Origin: Bacillota bacterium
GTDB taxonomy: Bacteria; Bacillota; Sulfobacillia; Sulfobacillales; Sulfobacillaceae
NCBI GenBank assembly: GCA_021784595.1
Contig: JAJYHT010000062.1
Span: 124,001-188,000 of the forward strand
Reading direction: 5' to 3'
Length of the DNA stretch: 64,000 nucleotides
The notes beneath the pieces are model-generated. The model ran no database searches, was not told the origin of the DNA, and saw only the letters and a list, made by a program, of their open reading frames with translations. Of the stretch, positions 1-9,357 are shown piece by piece. The translations under genes and the position numbers were made by a program. Numbering within the stretch: position 1 is the first letter of the stretch; every line of letters starts with the position of its first letter.

Positions 1-2
1 TG

Positions 3-311
3 TATCTTCCTTTGGGCGCCAAACTGGTTGGCATAAGGGGGCAAAATGGGCCCGTTGAACAGTATGTTAATGGAACAGTCGATAAAACGGTGATAGGAAC
101 CCATGTCACGATACCGGTAAAAGCTACTGTGAATTCTCCTCCCTCGTCAGGTACACTTACCATCACGGTGTCCTTGCCTCTTAATCTTCCTCTAGACCAA
201 TTGACATTGCAAAAGCAGCCGGGAGTGCCCGTGGTTTGGTACCGAGTGCAAATGAAAGACATTGCTAGAACATTCGCCCTGCGGCAGGATGCGGTGCTGA
301 CAAGGTTATAA
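3..311 (+). CDS. C-terminal fragment of an unidentified, probably extracellular protein (DUF4012-like?)
   Basis: The frame is open from the window edge to a TAA at 309-311, so only about 102 C-terminal residues are visible. The sequence is rich in Val, Thr and Pro and reads like a beta-sandwich. An opening motif resembling P-x-G-A-K-L is followed by G-x-x-x-G and a T-V-I-G-T-H-V segment, which recalls the C-terminal part of DUF4012 proteins. Those proteins are often found beside glycosyltransferases and surface polysaccharide genes, and a glycosyltransferase follows here after about 24 bases. The family assignment is tentative because the N-terminal part lies outside the window. Confidence 0.4.
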   Translation, partial: YLPLGAKLVGIRGQNGPVEQYVNGTVDKTVIGTHVTIPVKATVNSPPSSGTLTITVSLPLNLPLDQLTLQKQPGVPVVWYRVQMKDIARTFALRQDAVLTRL

Positions 312-335
312 TAGATTACATTGAGGGGGATGCCT

Positions 336-1439
336 GTGCGGATTGCGTTTCTGCTTCCTAATTTTACTCATGTGCCCATCGGTGGTTTTAAGATTATTTA
401 CCAATATGCCAATCGGTTGCAGGAAAGGGGACATCAAGTGAGCGTTGTGCAGGCTCCTTTAGTGCGCCGTGATGCAGGCGCGAAGAACCAACTTAGAGCT
501 TGGACCACCTACCTCAAGCGAGGAATTGGGGGCCCAGCGTCTTTTCGTCCAGACAGGTGGATGCATGTGCATCCTGCCGTACAAATGATTTGGCGGCCAT
601 CGTTTGCGTCTTACTGGATTCCGGAGGGCGACGCGGTGGTGGCTACAGCTTGGCGAACCGCGGAGTGGGTTCGCCATTATCCGGCCTCCAAAGGAAAGAA
701 ATTTTATTTTATTCAACACTTAGAAACTTGGAACCGCGCTCAATCGGACCGGGTCATACAGACCTGGAAGCTGCCCTTAACAAAAATTGTAATTGCGCGG
801 TGGCTAAAAGACTATGCCGCGACTTTAGGCGAACAAGCGATATATGTGCCTAATGCAGTAGATGAGAGTGAATTCGGGGTAGACGATGCAATTCAGTTGC
901 GAAACCCATGCCACGTGGGCATGTTGTTTCATCGGACACCCTGGAAGGGCAGCAAAGATGGGCTCAATGCTTTAATGTCGGTCAAAAAGTCCGTGCCCGA
1001 ACTCCAAGTCACTCTGTTCGGCACTGAGTCACGTCCCACCGAAGTGCCAAGCTGGGTACACTACATAGAGAATCCCTCGCGACCTGACCTGCGGCGGCTC
1101 TATAACCAAATTGCCATCTTTGTCGGGCCGAGTTGGACCGAGGGATGGGGGTTGCCGCCCATGGAAGCCGCCTTGTCCGGCGCGGCGCTGTGTTTGACGG
1201 ATATTGGCGGGCATCGGGAATTTGCTCAGCATGAAGACACGGCATTGCTGTCACCGGCGCAGGATGCGGATGCTCTCGCCCGCAATGTGCTGCGGCTGAT
1301 CCAAGATTCTGCGTTGAGGTGGCGTTTAGCACACCGTGCTCTCATGAACTGCCAACGATTCACTTGGGAATATTCGACCGCCAGGCTGGAGGCGGCGTTA
1401 ATGGAGCATGAGCAAGCGCCAGGCTGCAAGAATCCATAA
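336..1439 (+). CDS. Family 4-type glycosyltransferase
   Basis: A GT-B fold glycosyltransferase of about 367 residues, expected to move a sugar from a nucleotide-sugar to a surface glycan or lipid. The N-terminus has the usual Rossmann start (RIAFLLPNF) with a Gly-rich loop (PIGGFK). The C-terminal donor-binding half has GPSWTEGWGLPPMEA, the E-x-G-L-x-x-x-E-A pattern of GT4 enzymes. The GTG at 336 is chosen because gagggg (323-328) sits 7 bases before it; ATG 330 and TTG 321 are alternatives. The acceptor cannot be told from sequence. The 3' end overlaps the convergent DUF423 gene by about 42 bases. Confidence 0.85.
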   Translation: MRIAFLLPNFTHVPIGGFKIIYQYANRLQERGHQVSVVQAPLVRRDAGAKNQLRAWTTYLKRGIGGPASFRPDRWMHVHPAVQMIWRPSFASYWIPEGDAVVATAWRTAEWVRHYPASKGKKFYFIQHLETWNRAQSDRVIQTWKLPLTKIVIARWLKDYAATLGEQAIYVPNAVDESEFGVDDAIQLRNPCHVGMLFHRTPWKGSKDGLNALMSVKKSVPELQVTLFGTESRPTEVPSWVHYIENPSRPDLRRLYNQIAIFVGPSWTEGWGLPPMEAALSGAALCLTDIGGHREFAQHEDTALLSPAQDADALARNVLRLIQDSALRWRLAHRALMNCQRFTWEYSTARLEAALMEHEQAPGCKNP

Positions 1440-1778
1440 TGTCCATCCGGCAAGGAATAAAAGACCTCCCAGAGGAGTCACCAGTCCCCAGCGACGTTGT
1501 CCAGTCAAGGACAAAATATAGAGGCTGCCAGAAAAGAATGCAATACCCGCTATAAAACACCAACCTGCCCATTGGAGCAGGATTGAACGGGTAATCGCCG
1601 AACTGGTGAGAGCCACCATGCCAAGCGCCAACGCATGATACATCTGATATTGAACCCCGGTCTGAAAGGTTGCCATGTGTTGCTCGTCTAATTTGGCGCG
1701 AAGACCGTGAGCACCAAATGCTCCCAAAGCTACACCTAAAAACCCCAATAGACCTGCGGCAAGGAATAACGACGTCAT
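1398..1778 (-). CDS. DUF423 (YgdD-type) small membrane protein
   Basis: A 126-residue, four-helix membrane protein. The N-terminal GVALGAFGAHGL motif and the later Q-T-G-V-Q-Y-Q-M-Y-H-A-L-A segment are diagnostic of DUF423. The family is widespread and its function is unknown. The ATG at 1778 is preceded by gaggtgg on the minus strand. The gene converges on the glycosyltransferase and overlaps its last 42 bases, and it is divergent from the phosphoesterase gene. Confidence 0.88.
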   Translation of the reverse strand: MTSLFLAAGLLGFLGVALGAFGAHGLRAKLDEQHMATFQTGVQYQMYHALALGMVALTSSAITRSILLQWAGWCFIAGIAFFSGSLYILSLTGQRRWGLVTPLGGLLFLAGWTLWILAAWRLLMLH

Positions 1779-1831
1779 ATTGCTGTCTGTCCACCTCAGT
1801 TTCCGCCCACCACAAAGTGGCTCAGAGCTTG

Positions 1832-1859
1832 TTGATTAAGGAGAATATTTCGGTACAAT
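1832..1859 (+). promoter_or_regulatory. Candidate sigma-A promoter of the phosphoesterase gene
   Basis: TTGATT (1832-1837), a 16-base spacer and TACAAT (1854-1859) lie just upstream of the ribosome binding site taggag (1874-1879). Four of six and five of six positions match the consensus. The predicted start of transcription is near 1866, about 26 bases before the ATG. Confidence 0.5.
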
Positions 1860-1891
1860 ACTAACAGATTATCTAGGAGTTGCACTTTCTG

Positions 1892-2971
1892 ATGAGTAAC
1901 TTGACGGGGAATCGCTGGACCAAAATTGGACTATGGTGTTTGGTAAGTCTTGTTCTGGCATATATTGGCGCCAGGCTTTGGCTGGGAGACTGGGGCCGGG
2001 CTGCTCCGCTGTCGGCGCGCCCGGCAGCTCCCTTTTCGCATGTGATTGTGATTATGATGGAAAATCATGGGACTAAGTCCCTGACAAGCAATCCGAACAC
2101 GCCGTACATCGACCATTTGATGGCGACATATGGTTTTGATCCAGTCTATCACGGGGTCACTCATCCCAGCCTGCCAAATTATCTAGCTATGATATCAGGA
2201 TCAACTCAAAACCAGCACACCGATTATCCCACCAGCTCATTTCATGCGCTTACCCTCATAAGTCAATTAAACCGCCGCCACCTGAGTTGGGAAGGTGTCA
2301 TGCAAAGCATTCCGCATCCCAATTATCGTGGGCAATGGTATCCGGCTCCCTTGTCCCAACAGAACGCCCTATCGGCTCCTAGCACGGCTTTGTATGCAAA
2401 AAAACATAATCCATTTGCTTTTTTTACCACCATCAGCGCACAGACTTTGCAAGACCATACGGTGACACTGAGACAATTCAAAACTCAATTGAAAAAAGGC
2501 CAAATTCCGCGCTTTGTTTGGATTACACCCAATTTGTGCCACGACATGCATGGCCAGCCCGACAGCGCCCAGGCTGCATGCCCAGTGAACAATAACAATC
2601 GCCTGGAGCGGCTGGGTGATAGTTTTTTGGCCGAGTGGGTCCCCGCCATCATGCGCTCGAGCGCATGGTATGGAAACGCTGTGATTTTTATTGTGTGGGA
2701 TGAAGCTAATGCCCCGTCGGGGATAACTTCTGTACCACAATATTTAGCGGCGGCTCCGGGATCTCCAAGAATTTTAGGCATATCTGTCGGCGGAGGCATA
2801 GTTCCTCTTATCGTCATTTCCCGCCAAAACAAACAACACCAAGTGGTCTCAATAGACTGCAACCACTACTGCGTACTGAAGACCATCGAAAACGGTTGGA
2901 AACTGGGCTATTTGGGAATGGCGCAAAGCCCTGCCATTCCCACGCTGGTGCCTCTTGTGCCCGGGCGATAA
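1892..2971 (+). CDS. Membrane-anchored phosphoesterase family protein (PF04185-like)
   Basis: About 359 residues. An N-terminal hydrophobic segment (roughly residues 10-27) should anchor or export the protein. The catalytic domain begins with HVIVIMMENHGTKSL and continues with T-P-Y-I-D and THPSLPNYLAMISG, the signature of the phosphoesterase family that includes phospholipase C-like and acid phosphatase enzymes. A later D-E-A-N near residue 271 fits the metal site. The substrate is unknown; phosphate scavenging at the cell surface is plausible. ATG 1892 is favoured over TTG 1880, which would sit directly on the taggag ribosome binding site. Confidence 0.82.
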   Translation: MSNLTGNRWTKIGLWCLVSLVLAYIGARLWLGDWGRAAPLSARPAAPFSHVIVIMMENHGTKSLTSNPNTPYIDHLMATYGFDPVYHGVTHPSLPNYLAMISGSTQNQHTDYPTSSFHALTLISQLNRRHLSWEGVMQSIPHPNYRGQWYPAPLSQQNALSAPSTALYAKKHNPFAFFTTISAQTLQDHTVTLRQFKTQLKKGQIPRFVWITPNLCHDMHGQPDSAQAACPVNNNNRLERLGDSFLAEWVPAIMRSSAWYGNAVIFIVWDEANAPSGITSVPQYLAAAPGSPRILGISVGGGIVPLIVISRQNKQHQVVSIDCNHYCVLKTIENGWKLGYLGMAQSPAIPTLVPLVPGR

Positions 2972-2972
2972 A

Positions 2973-3080
2973 TTAGTCGTCGCTTTGATCCCGGAACAGG
3001 GTGGGCGCCAACAGCACAATAGACCCGATAAATAAAATCCCGATGAATACAATGACTGCAAGATCTCCTGCGTTTATCAT
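2973..3080 (-). CDS. 35-residue single-span membrane protein
   Basis: A small gene read on the minus strand: ATG at 3080, TAA at 2973-2975. A near-perfect ribosome binding site (aaaggagg) stands 8 bases before the ATG. The product begins MINAGDLAVIVFIGILF, continues with a hydrophobic stretch over residues 7-27 and ends in the charged tail RDQSDD. This suits a one-helix membrane protein with a cytoplasmic or spore-facing acidic tail. It stops 1 base from the convergent phosphoesterase stop. I recognise no family. The strong ribosome binding site, clean helix and charged tail argue for a real gene. Confidence 0.65.
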   Translation of the reverse strand: MINAGDLAVIVFIGILFIGSIVLLAPTLFRDQSDD

Positions 3081-3228
3081 CTGTAGTGCCTCCTTTACGA
3101 AATCATGCCGTTAGTGTCCCGCTCTTGGCTGGATTCACATGTCTAAGATGTTGCCTTTCCTCCCAAGCCTTCGGAGTTTCTCCAGTTGGAATGAATAGAC
3201 GCCTAATGATCTTGGGCACAGTAGCGCT

Positions 3229-4659
3229 ATGAAATTTACGACCTTTTCTCGAAAAAAAGTGAAGTTGAGTGAGACCAGACTCATTAGCCACCAATTTGGC
3301 AGTGGACCTCGCGGGAAAGCACCCCACGGCATCGGCTCAAAGAGCCTTACCCTGATGACGGTCGGAGGCATTATGGGTTCTGGACTTTTTTTAGCGAGCG
3401 GCTCTGCGATACGGTTGGCTGGCCCTGCCGTTGCGGTGTCCTTTTTAATTGGCGTCACCATCATGTCGATTGAAGTATCTGCATTGGCCGAGATGTCGGC
3501 GGCTGATCCAGAGCGTGGATCGTTTTTGGCTTTTGCGCGGCATACGTTAGGACCGGGATCTGCTTTCATTGGAGGCTGGATTTTTTGGTTTTCCAGTGTG
3601 CTCAATTTAGCAGCAGAAGCAACTGCGGGGGCCATCTTTACGCGGTTGTGGTTTCCCTCGATCCCGGTTTTCGTATTCAGCATCGGATACTCTATCATTA
3701 TCGTTGGCATTAACTTCTTGACGGTCAAAGGATTTAGTACAGTGGAGTCGGTAATGTCGCTTGCCAAAGTATTGGCAACCATGGCGTTCATTGTGGTCGC
3801 GGCTTTAGTGGTGTTTCATGTTGTTCATGTGCCATACCGAGTGGGGCCGGAGTTATGGGTGGCCAGACCATCCTTTTTTCCCCATGGCATAAGAGGAATT
3901 GCGGCGGCTATGGTGCTCGTCTTGTTTTCTATGTCAGGCACCGGAGTGCTTGGATTGGCCGCACCTAATGTACGTCGACCAGAACAGACGATCGGCCACA
4001 CTATCCGTAATACCGTGGTGGGGATTTATGTGCTCTATGTAGGTGCGGCGTTGGCTATTACGGGTCTGTTGGTGTGGAGGACCGTGCCGACCGCGCAAAG
4101 TCCCTTTACCGCTGCAGTTCGTCTGCTTCATAGTGTGTGGTTGGTCGATGCCCTTAATGTCGTCATATTGCTTGCCGTGCTCAGCGCGATGAACGCGGGG
4201 CTGTTTGCTACGGACCGTGTCTTAGCCACCTTGGGCCGAATTCATGATGCGCCGCATGTACTCGCAAAAGAATCCCATGGCATCCCTCGAACGGCTAATG
4301 CGGTGAGTGGGGGTCTCTTGGTGGTGGTGAGTGGACTGGCATATTTTTTACCCAAAACGGCTTATCTGTATTTGGTAACCGCCACGGGATTTCAAGCCCT
4401 AATGATTTGGATCCTCATTATTGTGACACAAATCTACTTCCGGCCTCGACTGCTACAGAAAACACAACATCCGCAATTTACGGTGCCCATGTATCCGATA
4501 TTGTCATGGATTGGTGTGGCCTTGACCGTGGGGGTTATTGCGAGTGCGCCGTTGGCGCCCCATGAAATGGTGGCTTTGGGCATCTCACTGGCAGCAGTGG
4601 GAATTTTCGGCTTAGTTTACCTACCGGTGAAACTGCGCCGGACCCGCAAAGTCTCCTGA
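3229..4659 (+). CDS. APC-superfamily amino acid permease
   Basis: A 476-residue integral membrane transporter with about 12 hydrophobic segments. The first helix carries TVGGIMGSGLFLASG, the unwound glycine-rich motif (G-x-M-G-S-G) of amino acid-polyamine-organocation permeases that binds the substrate backbone. It lacks any obvious partner, so transport is probably proton-coupled uptake or exchange. The substrate cannot be decided; alanine is an attractive guess because alanine dehydrogenase follows 77 bases downstream on the same strand. No strong ribosome binding site precedes ATG 3229; GTG 3259 and TTG 3265 are alternatives. Confidence 0.85.
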   Translation: MKFTTFSRKKVKLSETRLISHQFGSGPRGKAPHGIGSKSLTLMTVGGIMGSGLFLASGSAIRLAGPAVAVSFLIGVTIMSIEVSALAEMSAADPERGSFLAFARHTLGPGSAFIGGWIFWFSSVLNLAAEATAGAIFTRLWFPSIPVFVFSIGYSIIIVGINFLTVKGFSTVESVMSLAKVLATMAFIVVAALVVFHVVHVPYRVGPELWVARPSFFPHGIRGIAAAMVLVLFSMSGTGVLGLAAPNVRRPEQTIGHTIRNTVVGIYVLYVGAALAITGLLVWRTVPTAQSPFTAAVRLLHSVWLVDALNVVILLAVLSAMNAGLFATDRVLATLGRIHDAPHVLAKESHGIPRTANAVSGGLLVVVSGLAYFLPKTAYLYLVTATGFQALMIWILIIVTQIYFRPRLLQKTQHPQFTVPMYPILSWIGVALTVGVIASAPLAPHEMVALGISLAAVGIFGLVYLPVKLRRTRKVS

Positions 4660-4736
4660 CCCACTCTAGATTTGATATGCTAGAATGAACCGTACCTTCC
4701 CGATATTAGTCTTTTTTAGAAAGGATCGTTTTACCA

Positions 4737-5855
4737 ATGCGCATTGGATTACCCAAAGAAATTAAGATCGATGAAAACCGCGTCGCTTTGACCCCCGCTG
4801 GCGTGCTGTCCCTAACCAAGGATGGGCACACCGTCATAGTCGAAACCGGCGCTGGATTAGGCAGCGGATTTTCCGACGAGCAATATCGGCAAGCTGGCGC
4901 TACATTGAACCCTGAGGCCAGTGAAGTGTGGGGACAAGCTCAAATGGTAGTCAAGGTCAAGGAGCCATTGCCCGAAGAATATGGGTATTTTCGCTCGGAC
5001 TTGTTGCTCTTTACATATTTGCACTTGGCTCCAGAACCAGAATTAACTCGTGCCTTGCTGAAGTCCAACATCACAGCCATCGCCTATGAGACCGTCCAAA
5101 AACCGGATCGCAGTCTTCCGCTGCTCACCCCGATGAGTGAAGTGGCAGGGAGGATGGCTAGTCAAATAGGAGCGCAGTTTTTAGAAAAACCCTATGGAGG
5201 CAGAGGGATTTTGCTGGGCGGAGTTCCGGGTGTGTTGCCCGGCCGGGTCGTAGTTATTGGCGGTGGGATCGTAGGCACTAATGCTGCTCGAATTGCGCTC
5301 GGGTTAGGCGCAGAAGTGACCATTGTGGATATTAGCGCAGATCGTTTGCGTCAGCTTGATGACCAGTTTCATGGGCACTTGCGGACTTTGATGTCCAACG
5401 AGTACAACATTGCGGAGGCTGTGCGCCACGCGGATCTGGTCGTGGGTGCAGTGCTGATTCCGGGAGCGCGCGCTCCTCATTTAGTGAGCGAAGAAATGGT
5501 CAAGTCGATGGAGCCAGGATCGGTCATTGTTGATGTGGCAATTGACCAAGGTGGATCAATTGAAACCATCGATCGGGTGACGACGCACTCTAACCCGACC
5601 TATGAGAAGTTTGGGGTCGTGCATTATGCGGTAGCGAACATGCCGGGAGCGGTGGCTCGTACCTCCACGCTGGCGCTGACCAACGTGACTTTGCCGTATG
5701 CGCGCGCGTTGGCACGCTATGGTGCCGAAGACGCCATGCGGCGCGATCAAAGTTTGGCCAAAGGGTTGAATATCTATAAAGGACAGGTCACGTTTGAAGC
5801 GGTGGCCGAGTCGCATAATTTGCCTTATACTGCAGTATCCGCGGTTTTGTCTTAA
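4737..5855 (+). CDS. ald: Alanine dehydrogenase
   Basis: A 372-residue enzyme catalysing reversible NAD-dependent deamination of L-alanine to pyruvate and ammonium. The N-terminus [20 protein letters not shown] is the classical AlaDH start (Lys and Arg contact substrate). HLAPEPELT and the KVKEPLP segment are present, and the Rossmann motif [13 protein letters not shown] near residues 172-184 binds NAD. The ribosome binding site agaaagga lies 11 bases before the ATG. A possible extended -10 (TGCTAGAAT, 4678-4686) precedes it. In spore formers this enzyme supports sporulation and alanine-triggered germination. Confidence 0.95.
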   Translation: MRIGLPKEIKIDENRVALTPAGVLSLTKDGHTVIVETGAGLGSGFSDEQYRQAGATLNPEASEVWGQAQMVVKVKEPLPEEYGYFRSDLLLFTYLHLAPEPELTRALLKSNITAIAYETVQKPDRSLPLLTPMSEVAGRMASQIGAQFLEKPYGGRGILLGGVPGVLPGRVVVIGGGIVGTNAARIALGLGAEVTIVDISADRLRQLDDQFHGHLRTLMSNEYNIAEAVRHADLVVGAVLIPGARAPHLVSEEMVKSMEPGSVIVDVAIDQGGSIETIDRVTTHSNPTYEKFGVVHYAVANMPGAVARTSTLALTNVTLPYARALARYGAEDAMRRDQSLAKGLNIYKGQVTFEAVAESHNLPYTAVSAVLS

Positions 5856-5872
5856 AATGGATTTTCCGGCTT

Positions 5873-5905
5873 GTGGCTTGCTGCCATCATTTTGCAGCAA
5901 GCCAC
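5873..5905 (+). other. 12-bp perfect hairpin between ald and xerD
   Basis: GTGGCTTGCTGC (5873-5884) pairs perfectly with GCAGCAAGCCAC (5894-5905) across a 9-base loop. It begins 17 bases after the ald stop codon. There is no T-tract after it, so it is not a textbook intrinsic terminator. It may protect the ald mRNA 3' end or act as a weak terminator. Confidence 0.55.
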
Positions 5906-5974
5906 GGGTCGGCAGGGATTCTATATGTTGGCGTCGAAAGACTACTCCATCTGAATCGAGCGGAGTGGTTGAGC

Positions 5975-6850
5975 GTGAACGACGTGGTAGCGGAGTTCCT
6001 TTATCATTTGCGGTATGAAAGGCATTTGGCCAGTAATACAGTAGAATCCTACGGAAGGGATTTAGTGGATTTTGCGCGGTATTGCAAGGAACACATTCGA
6101 ACCTCAGAACGTGACCAAGTGGTAATGTACTTAGAACATCTGCGGAGTGAAAAACGATCCTCAGCCACCATCGCTCGTCGGTTGGCGGCATTGAAAGCTT
6201 TTTACCGATGGCAATTGCGCGAGGAATACACGCTTGAAGATCCTACCGAGCTGCTGTTGTCACCAAAACTAGAACGGCGATTGCCGGACGTGCTGACCAT
6301 CAGCGAGGTTGCTCGGTTAATTGAGGCGCCTGATGGGCGCCGCATTGCCGGGATTCGTGATCGAGCCATGCTGGAAGTATTGTATGCCACGGGCATTCGG
6401 GTCAGCGAATTGTGCCATTTGAGCGTCAATGATTGGTGGCTGGACCCTCCTAGAATTCGATGTCTAGGCAAAGGGTCCAAAGAACGGTACGTGCCTTTAG
6501 GGGATATCGCGGTTCATTGGCTGGCCAAATATGTTGAAGAAGCGCGCCCCAAAATGGTGCGCGGCCACGATGTGGGATACCTGTTTCTCAATCATCGAGG
6601 TGAAGCGTTGACACGGCAAGGCTTTTGGAAGCTATTGAAGAAATATGCCATAACTGCTCAGATTATGAAACCTATTACTCCTCACATGATACGCCACTCG
6701 TTTGCGACGCACCTGTTAGAAAATGGGGCAGACCTGCGTTCGGTACAAGAAATGCTTGGCCACCAGGATATATCTACCACCCAGATTTATACTCATGTGA
6801 GTTCTAGTCGTCTCAAACCGGTTTATAATGCAACACATCCTCGAGCCTAA
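5975..6850 (+). CDS. xerD: Site-specific tyrosine recombinase XerD
   Basis: A 291-residue tyrosine recombinase, the expected XerC/D size, which resolves chromosome dimers at dif. The SAM-like N-terminal domain is residues 1-85. All catalytic residues are present: Arg142 (ATGIRVSEL), Lys166 (GKGSK), His237 and Arg240 (HMIRHSF), His263 (GHQDISTTQ) and Tyr272 (QIYTHV). GTG 5975 is chosen because cggag (5961-5965) lies 9 bases before it, and it gives the canonical length. The frame is open further upstream, through the hairpin region. As in Bacillus, it precedes deoB and the dacF-spoIIA region. Confidence 0.92.
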   Translation: MNDVVAEFLYHLRYERHLASNTVESYGRDLVDFARYCKEHIRTSERDQVVMYLEHLRSEKRSSATIARRLAALKAFYRWQLREEYTLEDPTELLLSPKLERRLPDVLTISEVARLIEAPDGRRIAGIRDRAMLEVLYATGIRVSELCHLSVNDWWLDPPRIRCLGKGSKERYVPLGDIAVHWLAKYVEEARPKMVRGHDVGYLFLNHRGEALTRQGFWKLLKKYAITAQIMKPITPHMIRHSFATHLLENGADLRSVQEMLGHQDISTTQIYTHVSSSRLKPVYNATHPRA

Positions 6851-6877
6851 CAGTCTGCGAAACGAGGTAGTGCACTG

Positions 6878-8044
6878 ATGAGAATTGTATTGCTGGTGAT
6901 TGATTCGGGAGGCATAGGTCCGGCACCTGACAGTGTTCAGTACGGTGATGCAGGGGCGAACACCATTGGACACACCGCTTGTGCCGTTGGCGGCCTGGAG
7001 TTGCCTCATCTCGCTGCCATGGGATTAACTGGTCTGCTGTCCATCAAAGGCACGCCTCAGATGGCGCTTAGTGGGGTAGCATATCCCGTGCATCCTCATG
7101 CCAACGGCAAAGATACTCTGGCAGGTCATTGGGAAATGATGGGACTGACGGTCACCACTCCATTTATGACATATCCCAACGGATTCCCCGATAGTGTGGT
7201 GGAACAGTTGACTGTAGCTTTCGGTAGACCCCTATTAGGAAACGAAGTGGCTTCCGGCACTGAAATCATCCAGAGACTGGGTGCCCGGCATTTGGTGACC
7301 GGCTGGCCCATCGTTTATACTTCCGCCGATAGTGTGCTTCAAATTGCTGCCCATGAGTCGGTGGTGCCCGTTGACCTGCTCTACGAGTGGTGTGAAAAAG
7401 CTCGCGTGATCATGCAAGGGCCCAACCTGGTCGGACGAATCATTGCCAGACCATTTGCAGGCGATCCAGGACATTTTCAGCGGACCGCCAATCGTCATGA
7501 CTTTGCGGTAAGCCCTTGGGCGTCGACCGAAGTGGACATGTTGCTAAGCCATGGCGTGCAAACCGTCGCCATCGGAAAAATTACGGACATCTTCTCGGGC
7601 CAAGGATTTTCGTCCTATCGTCGCACTACCAGCAATTTGGATGGTTTGCAACAAACGCTCAACGTGTTGCAATCTCCTCATCCGCACTATCAGTTTGTGT
7701 TTACCAACCTGGTAGAGTTTGACTCGCATTGGGGGCACCGGCGCAATCCGGCCGGGTATGCTCAAGCGTTAAAAGAGTTGGATGATTTTTTGCCGAAGAT
7801 TTGGAATGAACTAGATAGGGATGATCAGGTGTGGATTACTGCAGATCATGGTTGTGATCCGACCTACCGGGGTACCGACCACACCAGGGAAACCCTCCCT
7901 TGGTTGGCCTGGGGTCCTAGTCTGCGTCCGATGATTGGAGAAGCTCGCAATACCTTGGCGGATATCGCAGCAACGTTGGCGGCAGTGTTTAAGGTGCCTG
8001 TGATAGGTGACGGGCACGTTGCACAAGCGCTATTGGAGGAATAA
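6878..8044 (+). CDS. deoB: Phosphopentomutase
   Basis: A 388-residue enzyme interconverting (deoxy)ribose 1-phosphate and 5-phosphate, which links nucleoside phosphorylase products to central metabolism. Alkaline phosphatase-fold metal motifs are clear: an N-terminal D-S-G-G-I-G-P-A-P-D with GDAGANTIGH, GKDTLAGHWEMMG, and a C-terminal ITADHGCDPTYRGTDHTRE. Length agrees with the family. It lies 27 bases after xerD and 6 bases before pdp, which consumes the same sugar phosphate. Confidence 0.95.
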   Translation: MRIVLLVIDSGGIGPAPDSVQYGDAGANTIGHTACAVGGLELPHLAAMGLTGLLSIKGTPQMALSGVAYPVHPHANGKDTLAGHWEMMGLTVTTPFMTYPNGFPDSVVEQLTVAFGRPLLGNEVASGTEIIQRLGARHLVTGWPIVYTSADSVLQIAAHESVVPVDLLYEWCEKARVIMQGPNLVGRIIARPFAGDPGHFQRTANRHDFAVSPWASTEVDMLLSHGVQTVAIGKITDIFSGQGFSSYRRTTSNLDGLQQTLNVLQSPHPHYQFVFTNLVEFDSHWGHRRNPAGYAQALKELDDFLPKIWNELDRDDQVWITADHGCDPTYRGTDHTRETLPWLAWGPSLRPMIGEARNTLADIAATLAAVFKVPVIGDGHVAQALLEE

Positions 8045-8050
8045 GGGCCG

Positions 8051-9325
8051 ATGACAATTATCGAAAAAACCCGTGACCGAATACCATTGTCTAAGGAAGA
8101 AATGTGGCAGTGGATTGGCGCCATCGTGGATGGCTCCATCCCTGACTATCAGGTCGCCGCATGGCTGATGGCCGCGTATCTCAATGGGTTGACTGAGCAG
8201 GAAATCTTTGATCTGACCGAAGCGATGGCTTTTGTGGGTAGCCCGCCCCCTCGCCATGTGGGGTTGGTAGACAAACATTCCACCGGCGGGGTGGGCGACA
8301 AGACCAGCCTTATTTTGGCTCCTTTAGTGGCTTCTTTCGGGATTCCAGTGGTTAAGATGTCGGGCAGGGGTCTAGGACATACCGGCGGAACTCTGGATAA
8401 ATTGGAGAGTCTGCCGGGGTTTCGCGTGCAACTGACCCCGGAACAATTGGAACGCCAGGTCAAAGACGTAGGGGTTGCGGTGATAGCGCAGAGCCGCGAT
8501 TTGGCTCCGGCAGACGCCAGGTTGTATGCACTACGTGATGTCACGGCTACTGTAGACAGTATTCCACTCATTGCGGCATCCATCATGAGCAAGAAGCTGG
8601 CTGCAAAATCGCCCAATATCGTTCTAGATGTCAAAGTGGGCAGTGGAGCATTCATGAAGACACGGGAGAGGGCCATTGAGTTGGCGCGGCTGATGGTCCA
8701 AATCGGGCAGGCCCACCATGTTCGTGTGAAGGCGATCCTTACCGACATGAATCAGCCCTTGGGATTTGCGGTGGGTAATGCTATCGAAGTCAATGAGGCG
8801 ATGGCCACACTAAGAGGGAATGGCCCGCAAGATCTCACCGATGAGGTGAAAGTGCTGGCCAGCCACATGGTATCGTTGGGGGCCAATATCTCAGTGCAGG
8901 CTGCCCTGGAAAATGTGACTCGGGCTTTGGAAGACGGCCGCGCCTGGCAAAAATTCACCGAATGGGTCGTAGCCCAAGGCGCGGATCCCAAGGTATTAGA
9001 GCATGATTTGCTGTTGGCTCCAGTTCATCTGCAATGGGTTTTGGAGCAACAGGTTGCAGTGCAGGCCATCAACACCCGAGAAATTGGATTGGCTGCGCTG
9101 ACACTAGGGGCTGGCCGCCATGTCAAGGACGACCCAGTCGACCACGCAGTAGGTGTGCGATGTTTCCTTAAAGTGGGCAAGGTGTATGGTCCAGGCACCG
9201 TAGCGGCCGATGTGTACGCTCGCAGCGAACCTATGGGTCAAGAAGCGCTTCGTATGATAAAAAAATCGATTGTGCAAGGCCAAAGTATTAGACAGACAGA
9301 GGCGATATTAGAAATTATTGAGTAG
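8051..9325 (+). CDS. pdp: Pyrimidine-nucleoside phosphorylase
   Basis: A 424-residue thymidine/uridine phosphorylase of nucleoside phosphorylase family II. The phosphate-binding signature KMSGRGLGHTGGTLDKLES (near residues 105-123) is intact, as are DKHSTGGVGDKTSLI and the KVGSGAFMK loop. It splits pyrimidine nucleosides to the base and (deoxy)ribose 1-phosphate, which DeoB next door converts. In Bacillus a purine phosphorylase gene occupies the slot between the mutase and dacF; here a pyrimidine enzyme does. Confidence 0.94.
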   Translation: MTIIEKTRDRIPLSKEEMWQWIGAIVDGSIPDYQVAAWLMAAYLNGLTEQEIFDLTEAMAFVGSPPPRHVGLVDKHSTGGVGDKTSLILAPLVASFGIPVVKMSGRGLGHTGGTLDKLESLPGFRVQLTPEQLERQVKDVGVAVIAQSRDLAPADARLYALRDVTATVDSIPLIAASIMSKKLAAKSPNIVLDVKVGSGAFMKTRERAIELARLMVQIGQAHHVRVKAILTDMNQPLGFAVGNAIEVNEAMATLRGNGPQDLTDEVKVLASHMVSLGANISVQAALENVTRALEDGRAWQKFTEWVVAQGADPKVLEHDLLLAPVHLQWVLEQQVAVQAINTREIGLAALTLGAGRHVKDDPVDHAVGVRCFLKVGKVYGPGTVAADVYARSEPMGQEALRMIKKSIVQGQSIRQTEAILEIIE

Positions 9326-9357
9326 GCAACTACATGCATGAAGCCATTCTTGGTCGT

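Noticed and set aside
5873-5905. Calling the ald-xerD hairpin an intrinsic terminator
   Set aside because: The stem is perfect but no T-tract follows, so only a structural element is claimed.
5873-5974. Longer XerD from the upstream TTG/GTG starts
   Set aside because: It would run through a 12-bp hairpin and add about 34 residues unlike any XerD; GTG 5975 gives the canonical 291 residues.
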